Source: Hypericum androsaemum (lineage: Eukaryota; Streptophyta; Magnoliopsida; Malpighiales; Hypericaceae). From it: a stretch of 64,000 bases of DNA. The DNA is taken from the NCBI GenBank assembly GCA_963995505.1, contig OZ023188.1:3038001-3102000 (forward strand), given 5' to 3'. The position numbers and the translations under genes are program-made. Positions 33,647-44,476 of the stretch are shown here, piece after piece (the first letter of the stretch is position 1; the number at the start of each line of letters is the position of its first letter). The notes below the pieces were generated by a model. The model made no database searches. It saw only the letters and a program-made list of their open reading frames with translations, and was not told the origin of the DNA.

Positions 33647-34784
33647 GGAAAAAATCTATTTTAGTACCATGTGATATCATGAAATATCACTTTAGTATCT
33701 GTGGTAAAAAATCCATCAATCGAGTCAAACCACACCCCATTAACATCACTTAGGTCCACGGGTAGCTGTCCGGATCCTGCCCGGTTAACTAGGCAAGCCA
33801 CGTCAGCAAAATCTAATGACGTGGCACCATGCAGCCAATTTTTTTCTTCTCTCTCCTCCTCCTCCTCTACTTCTTCTTCTTCTTCCTCATCCATGATGGG
33901 CCGCTCCATTCGAACCATACGCACCATCTTAGACCAAAATGACAACAACGAAGAGGAGGATGACGACGATAATGATAGCGGCTACGGTAGTTGCCTCGAT
34001 GCTTTCAAGAATCTCAGCAAATCGGTGATGGACATGCGCCTCGACGAGCTGGCCCTGGCCCCTCGTGCTCCAGTGCCTCGCCGCCTCCTGTCTCCGGAGA
34101 ACAACAGCCAGCGGCCTGCCGAGATTGAAGCTACAGCGGAGGAGCACTTCTCCGGGGAGATTGGGGAAGGAGTTTCGTCGGAGGATCTCCGGCCAACGGT
34201 AGAGGCGTGTGTGGTCGGGCTCTGACAGTACTCGGTCAACTGCAGAGATCTGCCGCCGCGAAGCTTCGGTCGTCCTCTCCTCAACCTTTCCCTCCACGAC
34301 TCGAACATAACCCTAATTTTTGACGCTGGCACCGTGAAAGCCCTCTGCTGGTCGCTTCTAATCAACGGGTCCTCCCAGGGGAAGAAGGACTCGCTCACCA
34401 CGCTCTACAAGCTCTGCTCCATCCACCAGAACAAGGAGCGAGCGGTTACTGCTGGGGCGGTGAGGCCCCTCGTCGAGATGGTTGCTGAGCAGGGGGCCGG
34501 AATGGTGGAGAAGGCCATCGTGGAAGAAGAAGAAGAGGAAGAGGAGGAGGAGGAGAGAGAGAAGAAAAAATTGGTTGCATGGTGTCACATCATTAGATTT
34601 TGCTGACGTGGCCGGCCTAGTTGGCCTGGCAGGATCCGGGCAGATTCGGGCAAGTCCGGGCAGCTGCCCGTGGACCTAAGTGATGTTAATTGGGTGTGGT
34701 TTGACTCGATTGATAGATTTTTTTATCGCAGGGTACTAAAGTGATATTTTATGATATCACATGGTACTAAAATAGACTTTTCTC
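33647..34784. mobile_element. Pack-MULE carrying U-box/ARM gene fragments
   Basis: Long inverted ends, about 33647-33885 and 34525-34784, match closely. Both contain TCTATTTTAGTACCATGTGA, TCGAGTCAAACCACAC, ACTTAGGTCCACGGG and GTCAGCAAAATCTAATGA. The right copy has about 20 extra bases. A perfect 9-bp flank TATATATAA occurs at 33638-33646 and 34785-34793; the left one lies in an AT repeat, so it is supportive rather than decisive. The interior is GC-rich and holds fragments of an ARM-repeat gene. No transposase is present. Confidence 0.87.
33890..34530 (+). pseudogene. Captured fragments of a PUB4-like U-box/ARM-repeat gene
   Basis: The first part encodes MGRSIRTIRTIL, then SKSVMDMRLDELAL and VSSEDLRPTVEACVVGL, which resemble the N-terminal and pre-ARM parts of plant ARM/U-box proteins. 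After a stop at 34225 the frame around 34260-34525 encodes LLNLSLHDSN and then LLINGSSQGKKDSLTTLYKL and NKERAVTAGAVRPLVEMVAE, clear ARM repeats. Parts of the parent between these segments are missing, so the fragments were joined or shrunk after capture. The poly-Glu end comes from the GAA/GAG-rich inner border of the right inverted repeat. It cannot make a normal ARM protein. Confidence 0.75.
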
Positions 34785-34793
34785 TATATATAA

Positions 34794-35900
34794 TTTGTAA
34801 GTCAGAAGTTAAATAGAGACCAAAATTTATGGCACTGGTCACCTCATTAGTAAATATGATTTGCATGATTTCTTATTATAATATATTGAGCTAGTTTAAC
34901 ATACTTGGAAAACCCAAGGTGGAATCCATAAATTCTCAAAGAGGGGGAAACCGAAAACAGTTTTTTATAAGTGATTATATTAACTCTGAGTATTACATAG
35001 TTAATTACATTCGGTCAATGTAGTACTTCTTTACATTTTTGCATTTATTCCTCGGAATAGGCCATAAAAAAAGTGCATCTAATTCTCAAAAAGAAAAAAA
35101 GGAAAAGTTGCATCTGAAGTTTTAGCTAGTTCACTTTTTTTTGTCCATCGTTTTCACTACAAATTATCGGGATAATAGAGGAGGAGACGAAATTAATTAT
35201 CTACGGATACATGGTAACTGATGGAGCCTTTTCTATTATTGACCATAAAGTCCGTCTGATTGAGCCCAGCCCGGACTAAGCCCAACCCAGCAGATCGAGT
35301 CCAACTTCCTTGACTTAGCCCAGCCCAGCACAACACGAGAGCGAATCATGCCCCTTCCAGCAGATAGAACCCAGCCCAAGTCAAGTCTTGAATTACTAGG
35401 ATCAATAGATAAATAGATAATGTTTCAATATTTATTTAAAACCCATAGTAGACTAATTGGATAGTGATGTCATGGGGTAGATGTCATCTAGAATCGTTCA
35501 CCACCACGAAAAATATTATTACTTAGCGTTCATTTGTGAGGATGGTTGTATGTCTTGACAGGGACAAGTTAAATGTAAATGGACCGAATACAATTTCCAA
35601 TTTTTGGCTTGAAATATGTCAACGAATGATTTTATTTTTTATGGGTAAAAAAGAGTTTCTTTTACAAGTGGTGAATGAAATACATTTGTTAATCAGTATA
35701 ATTACGCCATGAAAGGGAAATCGATGCCTAACCGGAGCCCCACAAGATAATGAACCTTCTGACAACTAAAAGAACCTTGTCATTTGGTCGACATTTTTAA
35801 ACTACAAGGTAATGATAGGAAAATTAATCAAATCGACATTTTTAAACGACAAGGTAATGATATGAAAATTAATCAAACTTCGGTATTAAAATGAATTTTT
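34794..35900. other. Intergenic, no gene seen
   Basis: AT-rich, with a stretch of GCCCAGCCC-type repeats near 35260-35390. A segment at about 35455-35530 resembles part of the intron of ankyrin gene A (22225-22310; shared CATGGGGTRGATGTCAT and CCACGAAAAATA), evidence that non-coding DNA was copied together with the cluster or that both hold the same repeat. Confidence 0.4.
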
Positions 35901-36997
35901 GGGTAAATTATTCTCGTGCCTCTGGTATTTTGACACCTTAGTTCTCAGGTCCCTAGGTTTCCGAAAATAAATTTTCTATCCCCCATATTTAGTTTTATTA
36001 TACTTTCGAGTCTCTCGCTGCTAACGTCAGTACTCAATTTTTCATGTAAAATAATTTTTATGTCCTTGAAAAAAATCAATAAAAAGTAATAATTAATATA
36101 TAAAAAGCCACCGATGGTGGATGACCACCGGGAAGCAAATTCACCAGCGCCGCCTCTTCCTCCCACAATACTCATTCGTCTCCCATCGAGAAGCACTACA
36201 CCGGTGGCCCCGCCGACGATCACGTTTCCTCCTACTTCGTCGACGCCGATCCTAAGGGGTTCAACCCTTCGTGTTCCTGGCTAGAGAAGTTGACGAGATC
36301 TCAGATTCCTGCTAGTGGTTAGGCACAAGGATTTGACAGGGTACAACTCATTGTTACGGACCTCGCCTCATGATATTGGGTATAACTCCTCATCGCGGAC
36401 CTCGCCTCTTCGTTAAAAGATGTGGGAGCAAGTTTGACGGTTGAATTGGGTTAAGAAAAACGTTCGGGAGCAAGAGGAGAGGAGCGCTAGTCTCATGGAC
36501 GACGTTGGGCGGTCGGACGAGCACCAATCCCACCTCCCCGGAGACGCCAACAACGGAACCTCTCATGGAGATGCCGACGAGATCTCGACAAGCCCTTCAA
36601 GTCCGGTGAAACTGTCAACGACGCCCTCGCTCCAATCCCACCTCCCCGGCGTCCTTGCTCCGACGTCGCTGAAGATCTTTTGTGTTCATCTTTTTTTGTC
36701 GATAGGTCTATTGGTTTTTAGTGTTGAATAGCTTTCTTTTCGGGAAAAGATGGAAACTTTGTGCGCAAATTTTGTTCGCCGAAGAAGATGATCGGAAGTT
36801 AGTGTTTGCCTGAGAAGATGACCAGAGGGGTATAAAAGTCATTTCAGATATAAAATATTAATAAATTGACTAATGACATCAGTAAGGACACGAGAGTATA
36901 ATAAAACCAAACACGGAGATGGCAAAATTATTTTCGAAAACTCAGGGACGCAAGAGGTAGGATGTCAAAATACCAGGGATCTTATGATAATTTGCCC
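35901..36997. mobile_element. Non-autonomous MULE-like element with captured GC-rich interior
   Basis: Inverted ends: left from GGGTAAATTATTCTC, right read on the minus strand from GGGCAAATTATCATA. Both continue with CTGGTATTTTGACA, CCGAAAATAA/TCGAAAATAA and TTTTATTATACT over about 180 bases. They resemble the ends of the element at 1889-3357. The 9-bp flanks (TGAATTTTT and TTTATATTT) match at only 6 of 9, so the target duplication is eroded or the ends are a few bases off. The interior (36110-36740) is GC-rich with two disconnected open stretches; no protein family is recognised. Confidence 0.68.
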
Positions 36998-37059
36998 TTT
37001 ATATTTTTATAATTTTTTTGAATAATGCATGAAAATGAACTGTCCTAACCCTTTTTTTC

Positions 37060-37200
37060 AATAACTACTTGGTATCCGGTCCACTAGACTGACTAATTCA
37101 AGTTTGAGCTGGGTAAGACTTTTGAAATGTGGCAAAGCTCTCCCAACACGTATTTAACACCGCTGCTTTTCCACTCGAACCCGAGACCCTTTTCTTACGC
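37060..37200 (-). mobile_element. SINE-like repeat (minus orientation)
   Basis: Read on the minus strand it has GGTCTCGGGTTCGAGT (B-box-like), then GTGTTAAATACGTGTTGGGA, GAGCTTTGCCACATTT and GGACCGGATACCAAGTAGTT. The same order of phrases occurs at 58676-58850. It lies 200-350 bases upstream of ankyrin gene D. Confidence 0.6.
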
Positions 37201-37412
37201 CAGCCACCAACCCTTTTCTTACGCCAGCCACCAACTCACTGGGTATTAAAATGAACTGTCCTCCTCCTCCTAAAAAAACCTCACTGGATTGGTCTCTCTT
37301 TTTTCTTCTTCTAAAGAAACAGATTTCTTTAAATTGGCAAGTGCCATGCACATATTCCTGGCATCTGATCCTCCATTAACCCTAGTCCCACTCTAATTCC
37401 CTTCCCTCCTCC

Positions 37413-40400
37413 ATGGAACACTTGGACTTGGTGAAAGCTAGCCATGAAGGAGACATCAACCTCCTCTACTCAGCAATCCAAAAGGACCCAACCATTTTGG
37501 ACCAAATCGATTCGATTCCATTCGTGGACACCCCGCTTCACGTAGCTGCATCGTGTGGGCACGTAGAGTTCGCCATGGAAGTCGCCAGGCTGAAGCCTTC
37601 CTTCACCAGGAAGCCAAACCTGGAGGGCCTCACCCCCATGCACGTCGCCTTGGACAAGGACCAACATGAGATGGTCTCGTGGCTGTTGGCTTCGGACAGC
37701 AAACTTGCTCGCGTCAAAGGAAGGGAAGGGGCGACGCCGTTGCACTTCGCGGTTCGAAGGGGACAAGTTGATGTCGTGGAGATGTTGCTGTCGAGTTGTT
37801 TCAGGTTAGTGGCGGAGCTAAAGTAGTTGGGGCATACCAGTTAATGCATAGTTAATTTATTTAATGCAATATATTATAACTAAAAATACTAAAATTAAAC
37901 AAAAATCAACCCAATTATATGAAATGTTAGCAAAATAGCGAACATGAGAAAATATCTTTCGGATCTTCCAAATACTCAAGGTAACATAATAGGTTTACAA
38001 GGAAATCCTAGACAAAGTTCAAAAATGAAATAACAAAACAGTCCAAAACGTTTTTTTCCAAAATAAGTGACAAAAAACCGATGCCCCGAAAATTGGGGAT
38101 TTTCGCATTTCTCTGTAGATTACGAATCATCATCAATTTTATATATTACGAGCCCTGTAGGCTTCATTTTACGGTATCCAAAAACATATATTTCTTGTTT
38201 CAGGTCCATCGAGGACTTGACGAACCGGAACGAGAGCGCCTTCCACGTGGCTCTCAAGAGTGGTCAGCTTCCAGCTTTCAACTTGTTGCTTGAGAGGCTT
38301 CACGTAGAGGGAGTGGAGGCCGGGGAGCTACTTTTGGACGCCAAAGATCCGGAAGGGAACACTGTCCTTCACGTAGCCGCGGCCATGAATCAAGTTCAAG
38401 TAAGTAGGATCCGTATATTCGAGCATTAATATAAACCAGATATTTAATATTGTGCCGGATTATGCGCAAATTGCAGAATTGAAGTAGCAACAACAAAATA
38501 TCAAATCCAGACCCAAGGTTTAGTATCCTAGATATGTTGAATTTTTATATGGTTGTACGTATGTTTTAAAAACGATCCGGAGGTCTACTTGAAATTTCTC
38601 CCGACATAGGTCAATCAATTTGACCGTCAGCCGGGTCACAACTTTTTTAAAATTAAAAATATTGTTTCTCTCGGTCGATCAACCCAATTGAAAAACTGAC
38701 CGGTCCGACTATAACCACAATAGGCAACACTAATTCTTTAAAAAGGTCCGACCTTTGTAAAACTATGGTTTCTTTAAAGAGGGTCGAATAGAACAGGGGT
38801 CCTTATCCAGTTCATATTTATATACCTATTTACCAGTAATATTTTTTTTAAGGATTATTTACCAGTAATCTAACCCACCACTCCATCCTTGAAGACTCAC
38901 ATCATTAGCTTAGTCAATACATACTAGTAAATACGCACGCGCTATGCTACGCGACTGCCGTTTATTTTTCAAAATCTGCAAAACATATCATTCATTGATT
39001 TTTTTAAGCTGTACAAAAATGAAAATAGAACGGGGTCCGTATATCCGGGGTCAGGGGTTCGAGGGTTCGGTGGTTCGACATCGGGGGTTCGGTTGCTCGG
39101 TGGTCCGGGGTCGGGGATCCGGTGGCCCAGTGGTCTGGGATCGGAGGTCTCGGTGGTCCGGGGTCGGGGGTCCGAGGTCTGGGGGTCTCGGTGGTCTGAG
39201 GTCCGGGATGCTGGGGTTCGGGGCTCTTAGTGGTCCTGGGGTCCGGGGTCGTTCGTATGGGGGTTCGGTGATCCAAAATCGGGGGTCGGGGGTCCGGGTG
39301 TCTCAGTGGTCCTGGGGTCTGCGGTGCGGGCTCCGTGATCTAGGTGTTAGGGGGTCCGCGGTCAGGTGGTACATGGGTTCGGGGGTTCGAGGTTTGGGGG
39401 TTGGGAGTTTGGGATTTGAATTTTGGTGTTTGAGATTTGGGTTTAAGGTTTTAGTGTTTATGGGTAATTTTGACATTTCTATCTGTTGGACCAAACCAGA
39501 AAAAATAGACGTTCTCTTTATTATAGTAAGATAAAATAGGTTGGAGTATCTTGGGATAAATTTTTTTATAGCAATATTAATGTCAAGATAAATTTTTCCT
39601 TATCAAGGTATTCTTTTTTCACATGACCTTTTTTCATATAATAACGTAAAATTTTACCGAAACCGATGATTGCAACTCTGCAAGAAGGAATTGCACCCTT
39701 AATAGGATGTAAATATTACAATAAATATTAATATTTTTTAAGAGGAATAAATATTAATAAACAAAGAGATCTCTATAGTACTTTGATTTATTTTTATCCA
39801 AGTATTATTTGGGTTTAAAATATATTCGCCGGGTGATATTGATTTTTTTAGTAATATTTTGACTTTTATCATTTATTTGGAAAAAAAAGTATTTGAAAAA
39901 AATGAAAATGCAAGGTAACTAGAGTAAAAATATATTAAAGAACACGTTGCCAAATCGAAATTGAACCTTATCATAATTATTTGGGCCAAATACAAAAGGG
40001 GAGATGCAATTAGTGGAAGGTGGGTTGGCTGGAACCAAGTGTCATCATGTCACACACATCTACCATTTTCCCTTTCCCTTTTAACTAAAAAAAAGTAGTT
40101 TTGACATTTTTATGTTATTAGATAATAAAAAAAAGAGGTTTTTTTTATAGTAAAATATGATACGCATATAATATACAACAAAAGCAAGTTTGGACAATAT
40201 ACTTTTAATGTACCATTTTTTAAATATATGAAATTACTCTGAGCAGTTTTGAAAATATGAATACAACATAAAACATTATATATGCTACTAAAAAAAGCAT
40301 GGCATTTTTTTACTTTTAAAATTAACCTTTTGACTTCCTTTATAACTAGAATATTAAAAATTAAACTATTCTAACAAAATATTTACTCCATTCTATTGCA

Positions 40401-41224
40401 ATTGATTAATCTATTTGATATTGTATATTTTTTGTAGTATTTTTAATGATTTAATCATTATTGATTATACCTGTATAAACTGTATCCTAAACCAGGCCAT
40501 AGAGTCGCTGCTAAAATGGTTCGGAATGCTTTCAATGAATGCTACGAACCAGAATGGTCAAACTGCCCTAGAGACTGCTGTTGCCTACCATCACTCGAGC
40601 GTCGAAAGCCTCTTGACGCGAGCCGCCCTTAAACAGAACTCGATAGCCAATGCGACCATACATCAACCAGCACCAGCACCAGCTTCAACGGAAGATGAGA
40701 CAGTATTACCTTTAACCAGGGATGAAATAATTGATTGGGAAGACTACTTCGTGTTCCAATTCGGGAAGACCGACCCCGAGAAAACGAGGTCCAACTTGCT
40801 GGTGGTCGCGGTATTGATGGCAACCGCGACCTACACTGCCGTCCTCACCCCACCGGGCGGGGTGGATGACAAGACCGGCTTGTCAAGACTAGCCGAGAGA
40901 TTACCGTTTTCGTATATATGGTTCATGGTCTGCAACAGCGCGGGGTTCTTCGTTTCGATGAACACTATCATGTTGCTGATATACAAGTACCCTATGTATT
41001 GGGAAATCTACATGGCCATGTTTGCCATGGTGGCCACATACGACGTCGCGATGGTCTCGATAAACCCACAAGGCTGGATGAAGGACATCTTCACCGGTAT
41101 CTCGATTGGGATGCCTATAGGAATTCCCATGGGGTATCACTGGTTCAGGAAATGGTGCCTGTGCCGCGGGAGAAGGAGAAGAAGGAAACTAAGCAGATCG
41201 CCAACTGCATATGCAAGAGTCTGA
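37413..41224 (+). CDS. Ankyrin gene D, BDA1-like with PGG domain, intact, three exons
   Basis: Exons 37413-37804, 38204-38399 and 40496-41224, phases 2 then 0, giving 438 aa. Ankyrin repeats: DTPLHVAASCGHVEFA, LTPMHVALDKDQHEM, ATPLHFAVRRGQVDV (exon 1), SAFHVALKSGQLPAF, NTVLHVAAAMNQVQ (exon 2), then TALETAVAYHHSS. The PGG domain follows (LLVVAVLMATATYTAV, LTPPGGVDD) with three further hydrophobic helices and a basic tail (CRGRRRRRKL). Compared with A, B and E this gene has one more intron, in the fourth repeat (after SSCF), shared with pseudogene C; the other intron position is common to all. Intron 2 (2.1 kb) contains a G-rich minisatellite. Likely a membrane-bound signalling adaptor, by homology with BDA1. 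Confidence 0.87.
39034..39425 (+). repeat. G-rich degenerate minisatellite in intron of gene D
   Basis: Almost 400 bases of variants of GGTCCGGGGTCGGGGGTTC on the plus strand, very G-rich with few A bases, next to AT-rich DNA. Many GGG runs are spaced closely enough to form G-quadruplexes on the coding strand. It creates long spurious open frames on both strands. Confidence 0.85.
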
Positions 41225-41814
41225 TGTTCACAAGACCGGCTAATCCGAGCTCGAGAACTCTGGACTTTTAGTTGAATCATAATAATTCTGCACCGTGTAA
41301 GATGTTGTGATGGATCCGAAGTACTCTTTTGTCTAAACAAAACATTTGCTCAACTCCGTAAAAGATGTTGTAGCTTCGTTTATCCAGATAATTATTACTA
41401 TTGGTTAGTATCATCTTTTGTTAAGGCAGCAGAAGGGAAACACAATTAGTAGAGAGATAGGAAGAATAGGACACACGATATAGTTTTGAATGCAATAGCC
41501 AATATGATGATCCCTAATGCTTAACCAGTTAGAAGTAATCGTCACCCTCGTACAAAGAAACAAAAAGAGAGTAAAAGGGATATCCTCTCGAAATATACCT
41601 TCCTGATCCTTTTCGGGTTTCTGTGTACTTGGCTTCCATTCTATTGTCATCAGTCTTCAACCAAAGATGCTCGCCGATTAGTTTCCTTTCTCTGTAATTT
41701 AGTATTATTTACTGCGTGGTGGATATTGCTCTGTCCTCTGGTTTGCACGAAGCTTACAGGCAGGAACCTGACGATGTTGGGTACGAGGAAGGAACATAAT
41801 CATCCTTGTCCATG

Positions 41815-41823
41815 TATAAAAGG
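41815..41823 (+). promoter_or_regulatory. TATA box of ankyrin gene E
   Basis: TATAAAAGG lies about 105 bases upstream of the ATG at 41920. This is a strong plant TATA box and implies a leader of about 75 bases. Confidence 0.6.
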
Positions 41824-41919
41824 CCATGCCCGAATCGAACATCTTCAATTCCCACCTTGTCGAAGCTAATGTTCTATATGGATCGGCCTGGTTTATTTCA
41901 TTGATCCATTCCTGTTGAT

Positions 41920-43298
41920 ATGGATCGTTTCCTGACGGATGCTTCCCGAGCTGGAGACGTATCCCGCCTGTACGAGGTTATTCAACGGCATCCCTTCGTT
42001 CTCGACCAGATCGATGGGATCCCGTTCGTCGACACGCCTTTGCATCACTCGGCATCCGAAGGGCAGACCGCGTTTGCCTTGGAAGTTGCCAGGTTGAAGC
42101 CCTCATTCATCAGGAAGCTGAACCAGGGCGGCCTCAGCCCCTTGGAGCTGGCTCAGAGAAACGGCCACAAGGATTTGGTTCTTCGGTTGGTGGAAATCGA
42201 TCCTGAACTCGTCAGGATCAAGGGCAGGGAAGGTATCACTCCAGTTCACCTCGCGGCCGAAGAAGGGAACCCGAGGTTCTTGCAACAGATGCTGCCTCAT
42301 TGCCCCTCGGCAGCGAAAGTAGTGACGGATCAGCGGGAAACCGTGTTCCATGTTGCAGTCAAGAACAAGAGGGTGCAAGCTTTCGAATTCCTTTTCGGGT
42401 GGGTTCACAGGGCGAACATGGAGGATGTGTTAACCTGGCAGGATGGAGATGGCAATACCGTCCTGCACATTGCTGTAAAGAAGAACTTGCCTAAGGTAGG
42501 CGACTCCCATTTGTTAGAAATTCGATTTCTTTTCGTATCCGAGACTTCGAACACCAAATTTGATCAAAATTGTAGGTCCTGAAACTACTGATCAACAATG
42601 TCAATGTCAAAGTCAAGAACCTGAAGGACGAGACAGCTCTGGATATCTACAAAAAGGGGCCTCCGAACTCGGAAGTCGAGAAGATACTAGGTCGTGCATC
42701 GCTCGTATCCACCTACCTGAACTCACTCCTCAAGAGAAGGGACAAGATTCTGCAGCTCCACAACCAAGACGCCCGCGCCAACGACGTCCGCACCATATTG
42801 TTCGTGGTCGCGGTACTGATCGCAACCGCGACATACCAGGCAATGCTCAGCCCACCAGGAGGGTTCTGGCAGGACGATTACCCTGCACCACACGGCATTA
42901 CGAATGTAACAGACATCGACAGGAAAAGGTACCACCAGGCAGGGAAGGTGGTAATGAGCTCGTGGGAAGGCGCATACTTCGCGCTTCTAAACACGACCGC
43001 GTACTGTGGATCGGTGTGCACGATCATCGTGCTGATGCTCGGGACCCCGTTCGTGTTCTTCCTCGAGATAGCCATCCTCTTCATCAGCTGCTCCTACTTC
43101 GTCTCGCTGCTAACAGTGTTCGAGCCCTTCGATGGAACCACATTGTTGCTGCTGCTCGGGAACGGGGTCCTGCTGATCTGTGTGCATCTCGTTGCGTTTG
43201 AAGTGCATAGGCGTCAAAGGAATAGGCGCAGGGTAGGGCAATACTTGTGGCAGTACGAGGAATCTACATCGTCAAATTTTACTATTGTTACCACATAA
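41920..43298 (+). CDS. Ankyrin gene E, BDA1-like with PGG domain, intact
   Basis: Exons 41920-42495 (192 codons) and 42576-43298; 432 aa, separated by an 80-base GT-AG intron in phase 0. Ankyrin repeats at residues about 30-192: DTPLHHSASEGQTAFA, LSPLELAQRNGHKDL, ITPVHLAAEEGNPRF, ETVFHVAVKNKRVQA, NTVLHIAVKKNLPK. Exon 2 gives VKVKNLKDETALDIYKKG, then the PGG domain (ILFVVAVLIATATYQAML, SPPGGFW) and three further hydrophobic segments (CTIIVLMLGTPFVFFLEIAI, FVSLLTVF, LLLLLGNGVLLICVHLVAF). The tail is basic then Ser/Thr-rich. The conserved intron position has a GT donor here but GC in A and B. The upstream TATA box supports expression. Confidence 0.9.
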
Positions 43299-44476
43299 TA
43301 TGATTTGTTATATCCGACGATTACAAATTTCGTTATTAAGACCGTCATAAAATTACGTGGCTGCGACATAGGAGAGTTGTCTTTGATCCGAACGTCCCAA
43401 AGGAAATGTACATGTGCAGGTTTGTTACAATATTTATTCCAACGTGTTCTTCATATAACATAAATACACGTACGCAGATATTTAAGAAAATCTCGGAATG
43501 GTGCCGACGTGACGAAAAAATTTCAAAGAAAGAACTTTGCCAAAGATAAACGAGTAACAGAAAACATCTCAAATTTCAACGTATATAATCAAGAGACTAC
43601 AGAATCCAGTTAGCTATGTATTGAGTTTCACGGTGAAAATGCCGGTCTTTAGAATCGATATTAGTACATTTATATGATGTTTTGGAATAGACCAACTAAT
43701 GTTGCATGTATTTTATTAATAAAATTGTTAGTTTTCATTAAGCTTGAAACGGATTAACCCTTGATATAATGTTATGATATATAAATCTGAACTATATAAT
43801 AATGTTAGGAAAGACCGACTCATAACATTAGCATCTTACCTTTTGTTTTTATACAATTAATTTCCCAACAAATCTAAATTTAAATTGTGTATTTTTTTTA
43901 ATGATAACAAAATTCTTCTTATCTATATCACTGCATTCCAATGACTTAGTATCTTATGTGAGAATAACCCAGACAAGGGTATAACAACTCATACTTGTTA
44001 GAAAATTTTTTTTTAGGTAAATAGATTACTTCATTTTATATATCCCAAACATTTATACCAAATAGTACTAAAATTCTACCCTACTTAGATATTTGTTAGA
44101 GAGAATTTTCACATAAAAATTACAAGTGATGGGTAGAGCACCTATTTATTACTTTAAATTTTGGATTCGATATAAAAATTCATATAATACTTGCAAGTTG
44201 CAATTATGGCATGCCTTCAGTTTGGAATTTAATCATTTATCACAAAATTTCACTTTCCAAGTCCCAAATTATCTAACCCCTCTACCCTTTTTGCAGTAAC
44301 AAACAACAAAAAGCGAAAAACCCAAACCAAACCCAAATCACCCAAAAAAGACAAAAGAGCTTTTATGAGGCTGAGGATAACCCAACCCAACCGGAAAAAC
44401 ACAACCAATTAACTGACACTGCTACAAAACACACACACACTTCACTAACTCAAAACCTTAAGAAAGGACCAACAAC
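43299..44476. other. Intergenic between gene E and LIL3
   Basis: AT-rich with no coding content. The last 200 bases before 44477 are less AT-rich, with CA-rich leader sequence, and should contain the LIL3 promoter and 5' UTR; no clear TATA box is seen. Confidence 0.5.

Noticed and set aside
33701..34225. 174-codon frame taken as a complete gene
   Set aside because: Its first 60 codons are the MULE inverted repeat and the rest is a fragment of an ARM gene that ends at a stop before the ARM repeats.
38944..39534. 196-codon plus-strand frame and minus-strand Pro-rich frames
   Set aside because: Created by the G-rich minisatellite lacking stop codons; it lies within the intron of gene D.
41826..41918. 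Upstream ORF of 30 codons ending just before the gene E start
   Set aside because: The TATA box at 41815 places the likely transcription start after its ATG, so it is probably not in the mRNA.
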